Source of the DNA: an uncultured Candidatus Saccharibacteria bacterium
GTDB taxonomy: Bacteria; Patescibacteriota; Saccharimonadia; Saccharimonadales; Saccharimonadaceae
Reading direction: 5' to 3'
NCBI GenBank assembly: GCA_947253995.1
Contig: CAMYBM010000002.1
Location: forward strand, 1-41,959
DNA length: 41,959 bases
Below the pieces are notes generated by a model. The model ran no database searches and was not told where the DNA came from. It saw only the letters and a program-made list of their open reading frames with translations. Position numbers and translations under genes: made by a program. This document shows, one piece after another, positions 32,483 to 41,654 of the stretch (positions within the stretch are counted from its first letter, which is position 1; every line of letters begins with the position of its first letter).

Positions 32483-33970
32483 TTAAGAGTTATTGCTTCG
32501 GTAAGCTTTGCCTAACTGGCTGCGTAATTTACGCCGAGCATTAGAGGTGACGATTTTATTAAGCCAGTCAATATGGGGAATGACGTTTTTGCGTGTAATT
32601 ACTTCGACGATATCGCCAGACTTGAGTGGTGTATCAAATTTGACAAGTCGACCATTGACCATAAACCCAGCGGCTTTTGCTGCGACGTCAGAGTGAACTT
32701 GGTAGGCAAAATCTAGAGGTAATGCACCAGCTGGTAAATCAAAGATATCTCCCCGTGGTGAATAAACGAAGATGCGATCAGAGAAGAGATCAACTTTAAG
32801 CGCGTCAAAGTCAACCTTTTTGCCGGCTCTTAATTTTGCAGCTGCGACTTGGAGCTCATGAATCCAGCTTAGATTACTTGGTAACGGCGCCAATCCACCT
32901 GTCCGGTAGGTATCGCTGAGTTTTTGTTCGTTGTAGTGGAAGGATGCAGCCAAGCCACGTTCAGCATATTCATGCATTTGCTTGGTGCGGATTTGAAACT
33001 CAACAATTTGCCCTTCGGGGGTCGTTACCGTAGTGTGTAGTGACTGGTAGCCGTTGTGCTTTGGCCGTGCGATGTAGTCTTTGATTCGTCCAGTCATAGG
33101 TACATACATCTGATGCAATAGCCCGAGAACGAGATAGCATGAAGATACGTCATTTGTAATAATACGTAGCGCTATTAGATCGTAAATGTCGTCAATGTTG
33201 GCATGTTTGGTTAGCTTTTTGTGTAATGAATAGACTGACTTGACTCTACCGCCTATTGTGCAGGGAATCTTCTCCGCAGCTAGTTTAGCTTTAACCTCGG
33301 CCATAATTTGATCAATTGTATGCTGGCTTGTGTTAATGCGATAGTTAATGACAGCTTTAAGCTTTTGGTAACGTTTAGGAGCAAGAAATTTGAAGCTAAG
33401 GTCTTCGATCTCAACACGGACACGCCCCATGTTTAGTCGATCAGCTAGAGGGCCAAATACTTCTAGACTTTCGCGCGCTTTTTTGAGTTGTTTTTCGCGC
33501 GTTTGGTACTGTAGCGTGCGCAAGTTGTGTAAGCGATCGGCAAGCTTAATGATAATCACGCGAACATCTGCTCCGATTGCTACCAACAATTTGGTCAAGT
33601 TATCTTTAGTTCTGGGGAGATAAGTAGTAATGTCGTCGCGCCCGCTTCGCACTTGGCTTACCTTGGTTACACCGTCGACTAGCAAAGCAACGCTATCGCC
33701 AAATTTAGTAGCAATCTCAGACAGATCGGTGCTAGTATCTTCGACGACATCGTGTAATAGACCAGCAACAACGGAATCGCGATCCATATTCCATTCGCAA
33801 AGGATTGTTGCTACGGCAATTGGGTGTATGATGTAAGGCTCTCCGGTTAAACGTTTTTGATTAGCGTGGCGTTTGGATGCAAAATCAAGCGCTTCGACGA
33901 TTATCTGGTAGTCGGCGTCAAGGGAAAATTTTTTTCGTGCAAATTTTAAAAATTTTTCCGCCTGTTTCAT
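32483..33970 (-). CDS. RelA/SpoT-family (p)ppGpp synthetase/hydrolase
   Basis: A stringent-response enzyme. The 495 residues have an HD hydrolase domain (His35, LLHDVVED with His73-Asp74 and Glu77-Asp78), a synthetase domain (about 240-355) with KSVYSLHKKL and YIARPKHNGYQSLHTTV, and a TGS domain (about 408-468). It ends there: the zinc-finger and ACT domains of 700-740-aa RelA/SpoT are missing. Intact HD residues suggest a bifunctional enzyme. Without ACT, ribosome-linked control may be reduced. TATAAT (33982-33977) is 6 nt before ATG, so the mRNA is leaderless. Confidence 0.93.
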   Translation of the reverse strand: MKQAEKFLKFARKKFSLDADYQIIVEALDFASKRHANQKRLTGEPYIIHPIAVATILCEWNMDRDSVVAGLLHDVVEDTSTDLSEIATKFGDSVALLVDGVTKVSQVRSGRDDITTYLPRTKDNLTKLLVAIGADVRVIIIKLADRLHNLRTLQYQTREKQLKKARESLEVFGPLADRLNMGRVRVEIEDLSFKFLAPKRYQKLKAVINYRINTSQHTIDQIMAEVKAKLAAEKIPCTIGGRVKSVYSLHKKLTKHANIDDIYDLIALRIITNDVSSCYLVLGLLHQMYVPMTGRIKDYIARPKHNGYQSLHTTVTTPEGQIVEFQIRTKQMHEYAERGLAASFHYNEQKLSDTYRTGGLAPLPSNLSWIHELQVAAAKLRAGKKVDFDALKVDLFSDRIFVYSPRGDIFDLPAGALPLDFAYQVHSDVAAKAAGFMVNGRLVKFDTPLKSGDIVEVITRKNVIPHIDWLNKIVTSNARRKLRSQLGKAYRSNNS

Positions 33971-33976
33971 GTTTAA

Positions 33977-33982
33977 ATTATA
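33977..33982 (-). promoter_or_regulatory. -10 of the RelA/SpoT gene
   Basis: Minus-strand TATAAT preceded by TGT ends 6 nt before ATG 33970. Confidence 0.7.
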
Positions 33983-34098
33983 ACATAAAGCACTCGATTC
34001 GTCGGTGCGGTCCTTGAGTAATAATAGAGACGGATGGGGTAATTTACAAAGGTTATCCGTTAGTGCTATACTAAGTTCATTAATAAGTAGGGGTGGGA

Positions 34099-35709
34099 AT
34101 GAAAATATTGCGAGGCATTGTACTAAGTAGTCTGATTGCTCTTAGCTTAATTACCGTGGTTAAGGCTAATAGTAGCAATAGCATCAGCCCAGCCTCAGGT
34201 AGACTATCTGGTGGCGAAAAGATTACGATTAGTCATGAACGTTTTTTTGGTGAGAAGCGTCGAACCCTAGGGCAGGTGGTTGACTATAGCGAAGGAAAGG
34301 CTCATGCTGCTGCTGTTTTGGATGATGGCAAGATAGCGGCGTGGGGTGATGATGATGCTAGTATCGATCCGCATAGCGCTCGTTTAATTACTTTACCGAG
34401 TAGAGCAGTAAAAGTGGAGGCTCGAGGCAATTCCACCGTTGCTTTAACTGAGCAGGGGGGAGCATATTATTGGGGCGATGGGCGAGTAGAGCCAAAGCCA
34501 TTTGCTTTGCCAGCGGGTTATCGTGCTTACAGCGTTAAATTAATCGGCGACGACAATGCTATGACGGCAATTTTCTTGCTTTGTGCCGATAATGAAGATT
34601 GTGCCAATGGAGCGAGTTTAGTGGCTGAGGCTGCACTGTCAGATATAACTACAGTGTCGGTGATTGCGCCCACTAGTTTTAATGACCGCGTGCGAGAAAT
34701 TTCTACTACTATAACGCCACCTTATTACATCGCTGCGATCACTTCAGACACGGCTTATGTCTGGCAAGTGGGGAAGACTCCGCGACAGCTTGGTTCAAGG
34801 TTTAATGTAGCGCCGCAGAGTGGCGGGTTAGATCATATAGCTTCTGGTTGGATTAGTCAGTCCGAAGCTTTGCCTGAGCAAATGTTCCTTATTGCAAATG
34901 ATACGGCTTTGCATGCCTATAATGGCAATGGAGTATATTTGAGTTTGCCACCGCTACCGGCTGCTTCGCCCATCCAACAATTGGCGAACGATGGCCGCGC
35001 TGGGCATTTTGTTCTGACGCAGGACGGTGATGTTTTTATGTGGTATTCGGGGCGAGCCGATACGACGCAGGCGGCTTGGACGATGCTACCTTCGCCACAG
35101 CGAGATAAAATTGTTAAGTTGATACCATTTGATCGATTAAATGAATATCAGGCTGGGTCGATCATGGGCATGAGTGCCACGGGTAGACTATATACCTTGC
35201 ACACTAGTCTTCGGCCTAGTATGTCGCCGCTGGTTGACATTACGCCGGACTTAACAATTGGAACAGGCGAAATGATGCGTTTGATTAAATACATCCAATT
35301 TGGTGGAATTAAATTAGATAGTAGCAAGTTTACGTATAAGTCGGACAATGAAATAGAACTGACTGTGCCGAAAGGTTTACACCCGGGGACAGTGTCGGTG
35401 GAATTTGAAGATTTAAATGGACAGACATGGCCGATCGGTGAGTATACATACAATACCCCGCCTCCAATTGGGGGCAATACCTTAGGTGACGACAGTGCTG
35501 GTAGCACGAGTCAAAAGAAATCACTTAAGCCGTTTACGCCGCATAGTTTATTGAGTACTGATAGCTTAAAGCAGACTAAAACGTTGTTGCGGAAGCCAGC
35601 TGATAGTATAAGCGTGCTGCGTAGTGCAGCTAAACCGTTAACACTACGTTCTTATGGCGGATCATCGCGTAGTCATTATGCTGCGCCAAATACGGGAGTT
35701 ATGCTATGA
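34099..35709 (+). CDS. Exported RCC1-like protein with TIG domain
   Basis: 536 residues from ATG 34099 (an in-frame GTG lies two codons earlier), with AGGGG upstream. There is a signal peptide (about 1-25, MKILRGIVLSSLIALSLITV). A TIG-like start ISPASGRLSGGEKITI is followed by RCC1-like blade repeats containing HAAAVLDDGKIAAWGDD and VALTEQGGAYYWGDG. A second TIG/Ig-like domain (about 375-450) leads to a Ser/Thr/Lys-rich tail. The C-terminus reads APNTGVML, like a sorting motif but without a membrane anchor. Probably a surface or secreted binding protein, possibly for contact with a host cell (inference). A TGC-TATACT -10 is upstream (34068-34073). Confidence 0.8.
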   Translation: MKILRGIVLSSLIALSLITVVKANSSNSISPASGRLSGGEKITISHERFFGEKRRTLGQVVDYSEGKAHAAAVLDDGKIAAWGDDDASIDPHSARLITLPSRAVKVEARGNSTVALTEQGGAYYWGDGRVEPKPFALPAGYRAYSVKLIGDDNAMTAIFLLCADNEDCANGASLVAEAALSDITTVSVIAPTSFNDRVREISTTITPPYYIAAITSDTAYVWQVGKTPRQLGSRFNVAPQSGGLDHIASGWISQSEALPEQMFLIANDTALHAYNGNGVYLSLPPLPAASPIQQLANDGRAGHFVLTQDGDVFMWYSGRADTTQAAWTMLPSPQRDKIVKLIPFDRLNEYQAGSIMGMSATGRLYTLHTSLRPSMSPLVDITPDLTIGTGEMMRLIKYIQFGGIKLDSSKFTYKSDNEIELTVPKGLHPGTVSVEFEDLNGQTWPIGEYTYNTPPPIGGNTLGDDSAGSTSQKKSLKPFTPHSLLSTDSLKQTKTLLRKPADSISVLRSAAKPLTLRSYGGSSRSHYAAPNTGVML

Positions 35710-35767
35710 GTTGAATTTTACCGGCTAGATTGTTAAACTATAAGCATAATATAATTGGAGGAACTCT

Positions 35768-36778
35768 ATGAAAAAAATTGCAATTAATGGGTTTGGTCGA
35801 ATTGGACGCAACGCTTTTAAGATTGCTCTAAAACGGGATGACGTTGAAATTGTAGCGATTAACGACTTAGTTGACACTAAAGCGTTGGCGCATTTATTGA
35901 AGTACGATTCCACTTACGGGACATTTCCAGAAGAAGTTGGCTATGATGACTCTAATATCATTGTAAACGGGCATAAATATCGTGTTTGCGCAGAGTCTGA
36001 TCCGGCAAAATTGCCATGGCGAGAATTAGGCGTTGATGTTGTAGTAGAGTGTACGGGTCGTTTTGTTGATCCGGCGAAGGCACGCGCTCATATTGAGGCT
36101 GGAGCAAAGCGCGTTGTACTGAGCGCACCGGCTAAGGGCCAGGGTGCAACTACGATAGTTCTTGGTGTCAACGATTCTGATATTGCTAACGCTGGTGAGA
36201 TTGTAAGCAATGCATCTTGTACGACAAACTGTATCGCTCCGGTTATGTCCGTACTTGAGAATAACTTTGGCGTTGAAAAGGCAATGATGACAACGGTTCA
36301 TTCGTATACAGCTGACCAGCGTTTGGTTGATGCGCCGCATCGTGATGAACGTCGCATGCGTAGCGCTGCGCAAAACATTGTTCCAACTACTACTGGCGCT
36401 TCGATTGCTGCTACTAAGACAATACCAAGTCTAAAGGACAAGTTCGGTGGGCTTAGCTTGCGCGTACCAACGCCAGTTGCTTCGATTGCAGACATCACAG
36501 CTTTGGTTAAGCGTAACGTAACTAAAGATGAGATTAACACAGTATTCCGTAATGCCGCCAATGAAGATTATTACCGTGGTATTTTGGACGCAACTGATGA
36601 AAAGTTAGTCAGTAGTGATTTTATCGGGAACCCATGCTCATCGATCGTTGACCTAAGTCTAACTGATGTAGTTGCTGGCAATCTTATTAAGGTTGTTGCT
36701 TGGTACGATAACGAGTGGGGTTATTCAAATCGCTTGGTTGAATTAACTGTAGATGTAGCGAAGGGTATCAAGGATTAG
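35768..36778 (+). CDS. gap: Glyceraldehyde-3-phosphate dehydrogenase
   Basis: Converts glyceraldehyde-3-phosphate to 1,3-bisphosphoglycerate with NAD(P). The 336 residues have the Rossmann start INGFGRIGRNAFK, the active site SNASCTTNC with Cys151, and the substrate-binding AAQNIVPTTTGA and NEWGYSNR. Standard length. TTGGAGG precedes ATG. First gene of a carbon-metabolism run ending with the PfkB kinase. Confidence 0.97.
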   Translation: MKKIAINGFGRIGRNAFKIALKRDDVEIVAINDLVDTKALAHLLKYDSTYGTFPEEVGYDDSNIIVNGHKYRVCAESDPAKLPWRELGVDVVVECTGRFVDPAKARAHIEAGAKRVVLSAPAKGQGATTIVLGVNDSDIANAGEIVSNASCTTNCIAPVMSVLENNFGVEKAMMTTVHSYTADQRLVDAPHRDERRMRSAAQNIVPTTTGASIAATKTIPSLKDKFGGLSLRVPTPVASIADITALVKRNVTKDEINTVFRNAANEDYYRGILDATDEKLVSSDFIGNPCSSIVDLSLTDVVAGNLIKVVAWYDNEWGYSNRLVELTVDVAKGIKD

Positions 36779-36779
36779 G

Positions 36780-37232
36780 ATGATTTATTTGGGGGCAGAT
36801 CACCAGGGGTTTTATCTTAAGAATAAAATTGCGCAATATTTGCAAGATATGGGCTGCCAAGTTGCAGATTTTTCAAAGCAAGAGCTTGACCCCAATGATG
36901 ATTTTCCCGAATTTGCTAAAAAAGCAGCAGCCAAATTGGTTGACGAGGTTGATGATATCGATAAAGCAATCTTGATTTGCGGCGGTGGCCAAGGTATGGC
37001 GATGGCGGCAAATCGAATTAAGGGCGTGCGCGCCATCGTTGCAACGTCAATTGCTGACGCGCGGTATGGGCGCAATGACAACGATGCTAATTGTTTGTGT
37101 CTACCAGCGCGTGTTCTAGACGCTGAGTACAACGAAGACTTGTGGAAGGGTATCATCGATGCCTTTTTGAGCACGCCGTTCGCTGGCGCCGAGCGTTACA
37201 TTAGACGCAATCGTGAGCTAGACGAAATATGA
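36780..37232 (+). CDS. rpiB: Ribose-5-phosphate isomerase B
   Basis: Interconverts ribulose-5-phosphate and ribose-5-phosphate. The 150 residues show the RpiB/LacA pattern: YLGADHQGFYLKN at the start, ICGGGQGMAMAANRIKGVRA with the anion loop, and DNDANCLCLPARVL. The usual active-site Cys of CGTGxG is here followed by GGGQGM, a variant used by some RpiB. It begins 1 nt after gap and overlaps rpe by 4 nt. Confidence 0.9.
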   Translation: MIYLGADHQGFYLKNKIAQYLQDMGCQVADFSKQELDPNDDFPEFAKKAAAKLVDEVDDIDKAILICGGGQGMAMAANRIKGVRAIVATSIADARYGRNDNDANCLCLPARVLDAEYNEDLWKGIIDAFLSTPFAGAERYIRRNRELDEI

Positions 37233-37903
37233 AGAAGCAGATTATCCCGACTATTACCACTGATGATCCAGCTGAATTCCAGCGACAATTTAGTGAGTAT
37301 CTTAAATTTGCGCCAGCTATCCATGTTGATATTAGCGACGGGAAATTTGCTCCTAATCGTACGGTGAATCTCAATCAAGTTTATTGGCGTGAGTTCCAGC
37401 CGTTTGATGCCAGGGTTGTATTACATTTGATGGTAAGCAATCCCTTGGACTGGTTGTACCAGATAAAGTCGTTGCAACCAAATTTAGTGATTGTACATAT
37501 TGAGACCATTTCTAGTATCGCAATTTTACGAGAGCTAACGAGGCAGCTGCGTATGTTTGGTGTCGATTTAGGGTTGGCAATTTTACCAGAAACTAGAATT
37601 TCTGATGTTGGGCAAGCGTTATCAATTGTTGATGATGTGTTAATTTTTGCGGGTCGTTTAGGTTACCAAGGGGGCGTAGCCGATCTTGGTCAACTTGATA
37701 AGGTGACTGAGATTCGTAAGTTTGCGCCCAAAGCAATTATTGAATGGGACGGTGGCGCAAATGTTGATAATATTGCACAGATTGCGGCGTCAGGAGTAAG
37801 TTACATTAATGTTGGCAGTGCCATCAGTAGCAGTACTTCAGCTGCAGATGCCTATCGGGAACTAGACGAAGCAATGAAAGCGGTGGAATGTGCTAACAGA
37901 TAA
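37229..37903 (+). CDS. rpe: Ribulose-phosphate 3-epimerase-like enzyme
   Basis: Interconverts ribulose-5-phosphate and xylulose-5-phosphate. The 224 residues follow the TIM-barrel family: HVDISDGKFAPN with the metal ligand His and Asp, HLMVSNP, VHIE, and EWDGGANVDN with a phosphate-binding GSAI near the end. The typical EVDGG is EWDGG. Divergence is higher than in most Rpe proteins, so a related sugar-phosphate epimerase is possible. Overlaps the transketolase N-subunit gene by 14 nt. Confidence 0.85.
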   Translation: MKKQIIPTITTDDPAEFQRQFSEYLKFAPAIHVDISDGKFAPNRTVNLNQVYWREFQPFDARVVLHLMVSNPLDWLYQIKSLQPNLVIVHIETISSIAILRELTRQLRMFGVDLGLAILPETRISDVGQALSIVDDVLIFAGRLGYQGGVADLGQLDKVTEIRKFAPKAIIEWDGGANVDNIAQIAASGVSYINVGSAISSSTSAADAYRELDEAMKAVECANR

Positions 37904-38723
37904 AGAAGTTTCTACCCTTGAGGATTGCGCGCGTCGTTTACGCTGCCGAGTGGTTAAGATGCTTAATTGTGCTGGTTCTGGCCATCTCGCAGGGGCGCTT
38001 GATCTAGCTGACATTATGGCGTGCTTATATTTTAAATTGATGCACTATGATTTTGCGCAGCCGAATGACCCAATGCGTGATTTATTCGTTTTATCGGCAG
38101 GACATGTTTGCCCAGTCTTATATGCCGTGTTAGCTGAGGCTGGGGCAATTGAGGCATCTGAGTTGACAACTTTGCGTCGACTTGGCTCAAGGTTGCAAGG
38201 TCACCCTGAGCGTGGTCTATTGCCATGGGTTGAAACTACATCTGGCCCATTAGGATCGGGGCTTTCGCAGGCAGCCGGCATGGCCTATAGCATTAAGTGG
38301 TTAGACCAGACAGAGCGAAAGGTTTATTGCATAACGGGTGACGGAGAACTTGATGAGGGTAATATTTGGGAAGCAGCTATGTTTGCGGCAAAATATCAGC
38401 TGAATAATCTAATAGTTTTTGTTGATCGCAATTCGATTCAGCTGTCGGGTGACACTGAAGATATCATGCCGCTTGAGCCGTTGGCAGATAAGTGGCGGAG
38501 CTTTGGCTGGCTGGTTCGTGTGATTGATGGCCACAATATTGCAGAAATTTGTCGCACTGTGCAAGGTTTGCCGGTAGATAATTGTCAGCCAGTAGTCATT
38601 ATCGCGCATACAGTAGCAGGCAAGGGCGTGTCATTTATTGAAGGTGATTATCGTTGGCACGGTAAAGTGCTAAATGATATTGACACCAAGCGAGCATTAA
38701 AGGAGTTAAGCCGTGCGGAATAA
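37890..38723 (+). CDS. Transketolase, N-terminal subunit
   Basis: 277 residues carrying the thiamine-diphosphate-binding half of transketolase: GSGHLAGALDLADIM, GHPERG, and the TPP motif GDGELDEGNIWEAA with the NNLIVFVDRN end. Together with the next gene it forms a split transketolase that moves two-carbon units between sugar phosphates. It begins inside the end of rpe and overlaps its partner by 11 nt, so equal expression is expected. Confidence 0.94.
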   Translation: MLTDKEVSTLEDCARRLRCRVVKMLNCAGSGHLAGALDLADIMACLYFKLMHYDFAQPNDPMRDLFVLSAGHVCPVLYAVLAEAGAIEASELTTLRRLGSRLQGHPERGLLPWVETTSGPLGSGLSQAAGMAYSIKWLDQTERKVYCITGDGELDEGNIWEAAMFAAKYQLNNLIVFVDRNSIQLSGDTEDIMPLEPLADKWRSFGWLVRVIDGHNIAEICRTVQGLPVDNCQPVVIIAHTVAGKGVSFIEGDYRWHGKVLNDIDTKRALKELSRAE

Positions 38724-39693
38724 TTTAGGCCGAGATTTTTTGCAAGGTAATATAACGCGCCGGTCGGTCCGTCAGAGTTTGGGCCGAGCATTGGCCGATT
38801 TAGCGGATCAGCATCAAGAGATAGTAGCGCTGTCGGCTGATTTGGCTGCGTCTGTAGGACTGGGTGAGTTCGCTAAACGCCACGGTCATCGTTTTGTGGA
38901 GGCTGGTATTGCTGAGCAGAATTTGATAACGGTAGCTAGCGGATTGGCACACGAAGGTAAACAGGTTTATGTTGCAGCATATGCTGCGTTTAGCCCAGGG
39001 CGAAACTGGGAGCAGATTAGAACGACGATTTGCCTAAATGATCAGCCAGTAAGAATTATTGGTAGTCACACGGGATTAAATGTTGGTCCAGATGGGGCAA
39101 CTCACCAGATGTTGGAAGATATTGCTTTGATGCGGGTATTGCCAAATATGACAGTTATTGCACCGTCTGACTCTACTGAGGCGGTGAAGATGTTAGCTGC
39201 AATTTATAATTATCCGCACCCAGTGTACATACGGTTACCGCGCGAGGATCAGATTAATCTTTGGAGCGAGCAATATAATTTTAAAATTGGAAAAGCTTAT
39301 GTTGTACGTTCAGACGACGAAGCGTCAATTACTGTACTATCTACTGGCACTATGACCAGCACTGCGCTGCTTGTAGCGCAATGTCTAGCTAGCGAAGGTG
39401 TTGGCGTATCGGTTGTGCACGTTCCTACGATTAAGCCATTAGATCAAGAGACGATTTTACGCGAAGTTGGTAAAAATTCAGTGGCGGTAACATTAGAGGA
39501 ACACCAAGTTGCCGGCGGATTTGGTTCGGCGATAGCTGAGCTTTTATTAGAGTCAAACGTTGTACCGCGAATATTTAAACGCATTGGTATATACGACCAG
39601 TTTGGCCAGTCCGGAACAAGTCAAGATCTTCTTGCACAATATCAGCTTGATGTTAGCGGAGTAGTTAAGCAAATTGCTGCATTGTTAACCTAG
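38713..39693 (+). CDS. Transketolase, C-terminal subunit
   Basis: 326 residues with the pyrimidine-binding domain (VEAGIAEQNLITVASGLA; its Glu activates TPP) and the C-terminal domain (about 190-320). DGATHQMLEDIALMRVLPNM is the classic central block. Starts at GTG overlapping the N-subunit. In the split arrangement both chains form the active site. It is typical of archaea, many CPR and some other bacteria; DXP synthase is excluded by the lack of a fused N-domain and by context. Confidence 0.94.
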   Translation: MRNNLGRDFLQGNITRRSVRQSLGRALADLADQHQEIVALSADLAASVGLGEFAKRHGHRFVEAGIAEQNLITVASGLAHEGKQVYVAAYAAFSPGRNWEQIRTTICLNDQPVRIIGSHTGLNVGPDGATHQMLEDIALMRVLPNMTVIAPSDSTEAVKMLAAIYNYPHPVYIRLPREDQINLWSEQYNFKIGKAYVVRSDDEASITVLSTGTMTSTALLVAQCLASEGVGVSVVHVPTIKPLDQETILREVGKNSVAVTLEEHQVAGGFGSAIAELLLESNVVPRIFKRIGIYDQFGQSGTSQDLLAQYQLDVSGVVKQIAALLT

Positions 39694-39700
39694 TTGGTGT

Positions 39701-39706
39701 TATAAT
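39701..39706 (+). promoter_or_regulatory. Extended -10 of the aldolase-kinase pair
   Basis: TATAAT preceded by TGT, about 20 nt of leader, then AGGGAGGG before ATG 39734. A separate promoter for the last two genes of the carbon run. Confidence 0.6.
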
Positions 39707-39733
39707 AAACGTGAGTAATATAGGGAGGGCATA

Positions 39734-40639
39734 ATGAATATCACAGAAATTCGGCAGCGCACCCATGCGGCACGTGATTTAATGTCGCGTGCGCGACTAG
39801 AGCATTTTGCAGTTGGTGCATTTAATGTTGACGATCAAGCTACTTTGCGTGCTATTTGCGAGGTTGCTCGTAAACGGCAATCGCCAGTCTTAGTTGAAGC
39901 CAGTCATGGTGAAGTTGAAGCGATTGGTTGTCGTAATTTGCGCGATATGGTAAATAATTATCGTAGTGAATATGGCATTGAAATTTATCTTAATTTAGAC
40001 CATGCGCCGACAGTTGCGGCTTGCCGGGAAGCAATCGATTGTGGGTTCGAGTTTATTCATATTGATGTATCTCAAGCCGATCATAATGCGAGTGACAAAA
40101 CTATCATTGCTGCTACTAGGGAGGTAGTGTCTTACGCCCGATATACAGGTGCTTTAGTAGAATCAGAACCGCATTATTTTGGCGGATCGTCAAACTTCCA
40201 CACAGAAGCCATTAATTATGATGAGATTAAGCGCACTTTTTCTACGCCTGAATCAGCAGCTGAGTTTGTTGAACTAACTGGTATAGATACATTTGCTGCT
40301 GCTATTGGCAATTTACACGGAAAGTATCCTGTACCAAAAATTCTTGATATCGAATTACTGTCGCGAATACGAGCAGCAATCGATTGCAATATATCTTTAC
40401 ACGGTGGGTCTGGTACACCATTGCATTTCTTCCGAGAAGCTGCCGTAGTCGGTGCTGGCAAAATTAATATTAATAGCGACATGCGTTACGCCTATCGCAA
40501 GGCACTAGAACGCGTACTTAAAGATAACCCTGAGCAATATGCGGTAGTTAAATTAATGCCAAGTATACGCGAAGCAGTAGCAAAAGTAGTTGATGAGAAA
40601 ATCGGTGCGTTCGGCTCTAGTGGAAAGGCACGCTATTAA
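39734..40639 (+). CDS. fba: Class II fructose-bisphosphate aldolase
   Basis: A zinc-dependent aldolase that cleaves or forms fructose-1,6-bisphosphate. The 301 residues contain GAFNVDDQATLRAI, the LDHAPT zinc-His region, FIHIDVSQADHN, the glycine-rich LHGGSGTP phosphate loop, and GKININSDMR. Related tagatose-bisphosphate aldolases (GatY/KbaY) share these motifs, but the setting beside gap and transketolase favours Fba. Ends in TAATG overlap with the kinase gene. Confidence 0.92.
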   Translation: MNITEIRQRTHAARDLMSRARLEHFAVGAFNVDDQATLRAICEVARKRQSPVLVEASHGEVEAIGCRNLRDMVNNYRSEYGIEIYLNLDHAPTVAACREAIDCGFEFIHIDVSQADHNASDKTIIAATREVVSYARYTGALVESEPHYFGGSSNFHTEAINYDEIKRTFSTPESAAEFVELTGIDTFAAAIGNLHGKYPVPKILDIELLSRIRAAIDCNISLHGGSGTPLHFFREAAVVGAGKININSDMRYAYRKALERVLKDNPEQYAVVKLMPSIREAVAKVVDEKIGAFGSSGKARY

Positions 40640-41613
40640 TGCAAAATGCCCTGAGTTTTCTTTGTATTGGTTCGATTACGTCAGACGTATATTTGACCAA
40701 CGTCGATAAGCTAGCGCCGGTTTGCAAGAATCCTGACGAATGTTTTTACAATGTTAGATTGGGCGATAAAATTTATGTTAATCATCTTGAGCAGCACGTT
40801 GGTGGTGGAGCGGCCAATGCAGCGGTGACTTTTGCTCGCGGTGCGCAACATGTTACCTTCATGGGTAAGATTGGCTATGATGCTGCAGGTAGCGCTGCAG
40901 TCAAAACGTTTCGGGATGAAGGTATAGACTATGCTGCGCTTAGCTACACGAGCGATCATAGTACAGATTATTCAACTCTATTGCTTGCGCCTAATGGAGA
41001 GCGGACGATTCTTACCTACCGTGGTTGCGGCATGTCGTTGACAGCGGATGATTTTGTTTTCGCCAAGCTTAATCGTAAGATTGACTGGATTTATTTGACG
41101 TCTTTAGTGGGCAAGTTCGATATTTATCGGCAAGTTATGCAATTTGCTCAAGAGCAAGGGTGTAAGATTGCGTTTAATCCTGGCGGCAAGGAATTAGACC
41201 AACCAGAAAAGCTAAAAGCATTACTCAACAATGTTGAAATTTTATCTGTCAACAAGCAAGAAGCTAAGGCGCTAGTTGATGGCGATGACTTAAAGACCCT
41301 AGCATATAATTTGCACGCTTTTTGTCCAACGGTTTTAGTTACGGATGGCGTTAATGGTTCGGTTGTCGTGACAGAACAACGCGCGATTCGTGCCGGTCTT
41401 TATAATGGCCAAGAAGTTTTGTCTGACCGCACGGGCGCCGGCGATGCCTTTTGTTCAGGTTTTACCTTGCGTTATGCATTGGGAGACGATTTGGAATCAG
41501 CTATTACATTCGCGGCAGCTAATTCAGCTAGTGTTATTGGGCAAATTGGCGCCCAGCCGGGTATTCTACGCGGTTTACCGCAGTTAACGCCGGTTGATAC
41601 AAAAGAATTGTAG
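40639..41613 (+). CDS. PfkB-family carbohydrate kinase
   Basis: A ribokinase-fold kinase that phosphorylates a sugar or nucleoside. The 324 residues show the N-terminal GGGAANAAVTFARG and the C-terminal signature DRTGAGDAFCSGF (263-275, catalytic base Asp269). Substrate cannot be told from sequence: ribokinase, fructokinase, adenosine kinase or a PfkB-type phosphofructokinase are candidates. Coupling to fba by a TAATG overlap makes a role in making a sugar phosphate for the aldolase attractive, since no PfkA is seen here. Inference only. Confidence 0.88.
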   Translation: MQNALSFLCIGSITSDVYLTNVDKLAPVCKNPDECFYNVRLGDKIYVNHLEQHVGGGAANAAVTFARGAQHVTFMGKIGYDAAGSAAVKTFRDEGIDYAALSYTSDHSTDYSTLLLAPNGERTILTYRGCGMSLTADDFVFAKLNRKIDWIYLTSLVGKFDIYRQVMQFAQEQGCKIAFNPGGKELDQPEKLKALLNNVEILSVNKQEAKALVDGDDLKTLAYNLHAFCPTVLVTDGVNGSVVVTEQRAIRAGLYNGQEVLSDRTGAGDAFCSGFTLRYALGDDLESAITFAAANSASVIGQIGAQPGILRGLPQLTPVDTKEL

Positions 41614-41641
41614 TAGCTAGCCGCGCACGATCTAACTGCGG

Positions 41642-41647
41642 TATAAT
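41642..41647 (+). promoter_or_regulatory. -10 of uvrB
   Basis: TATAAT ends 7 nt before TTG 41655, implying a leaderless message with a TTG start. Confidence 0.6.
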
Positions 41648-41654
41648 GTAGCTA

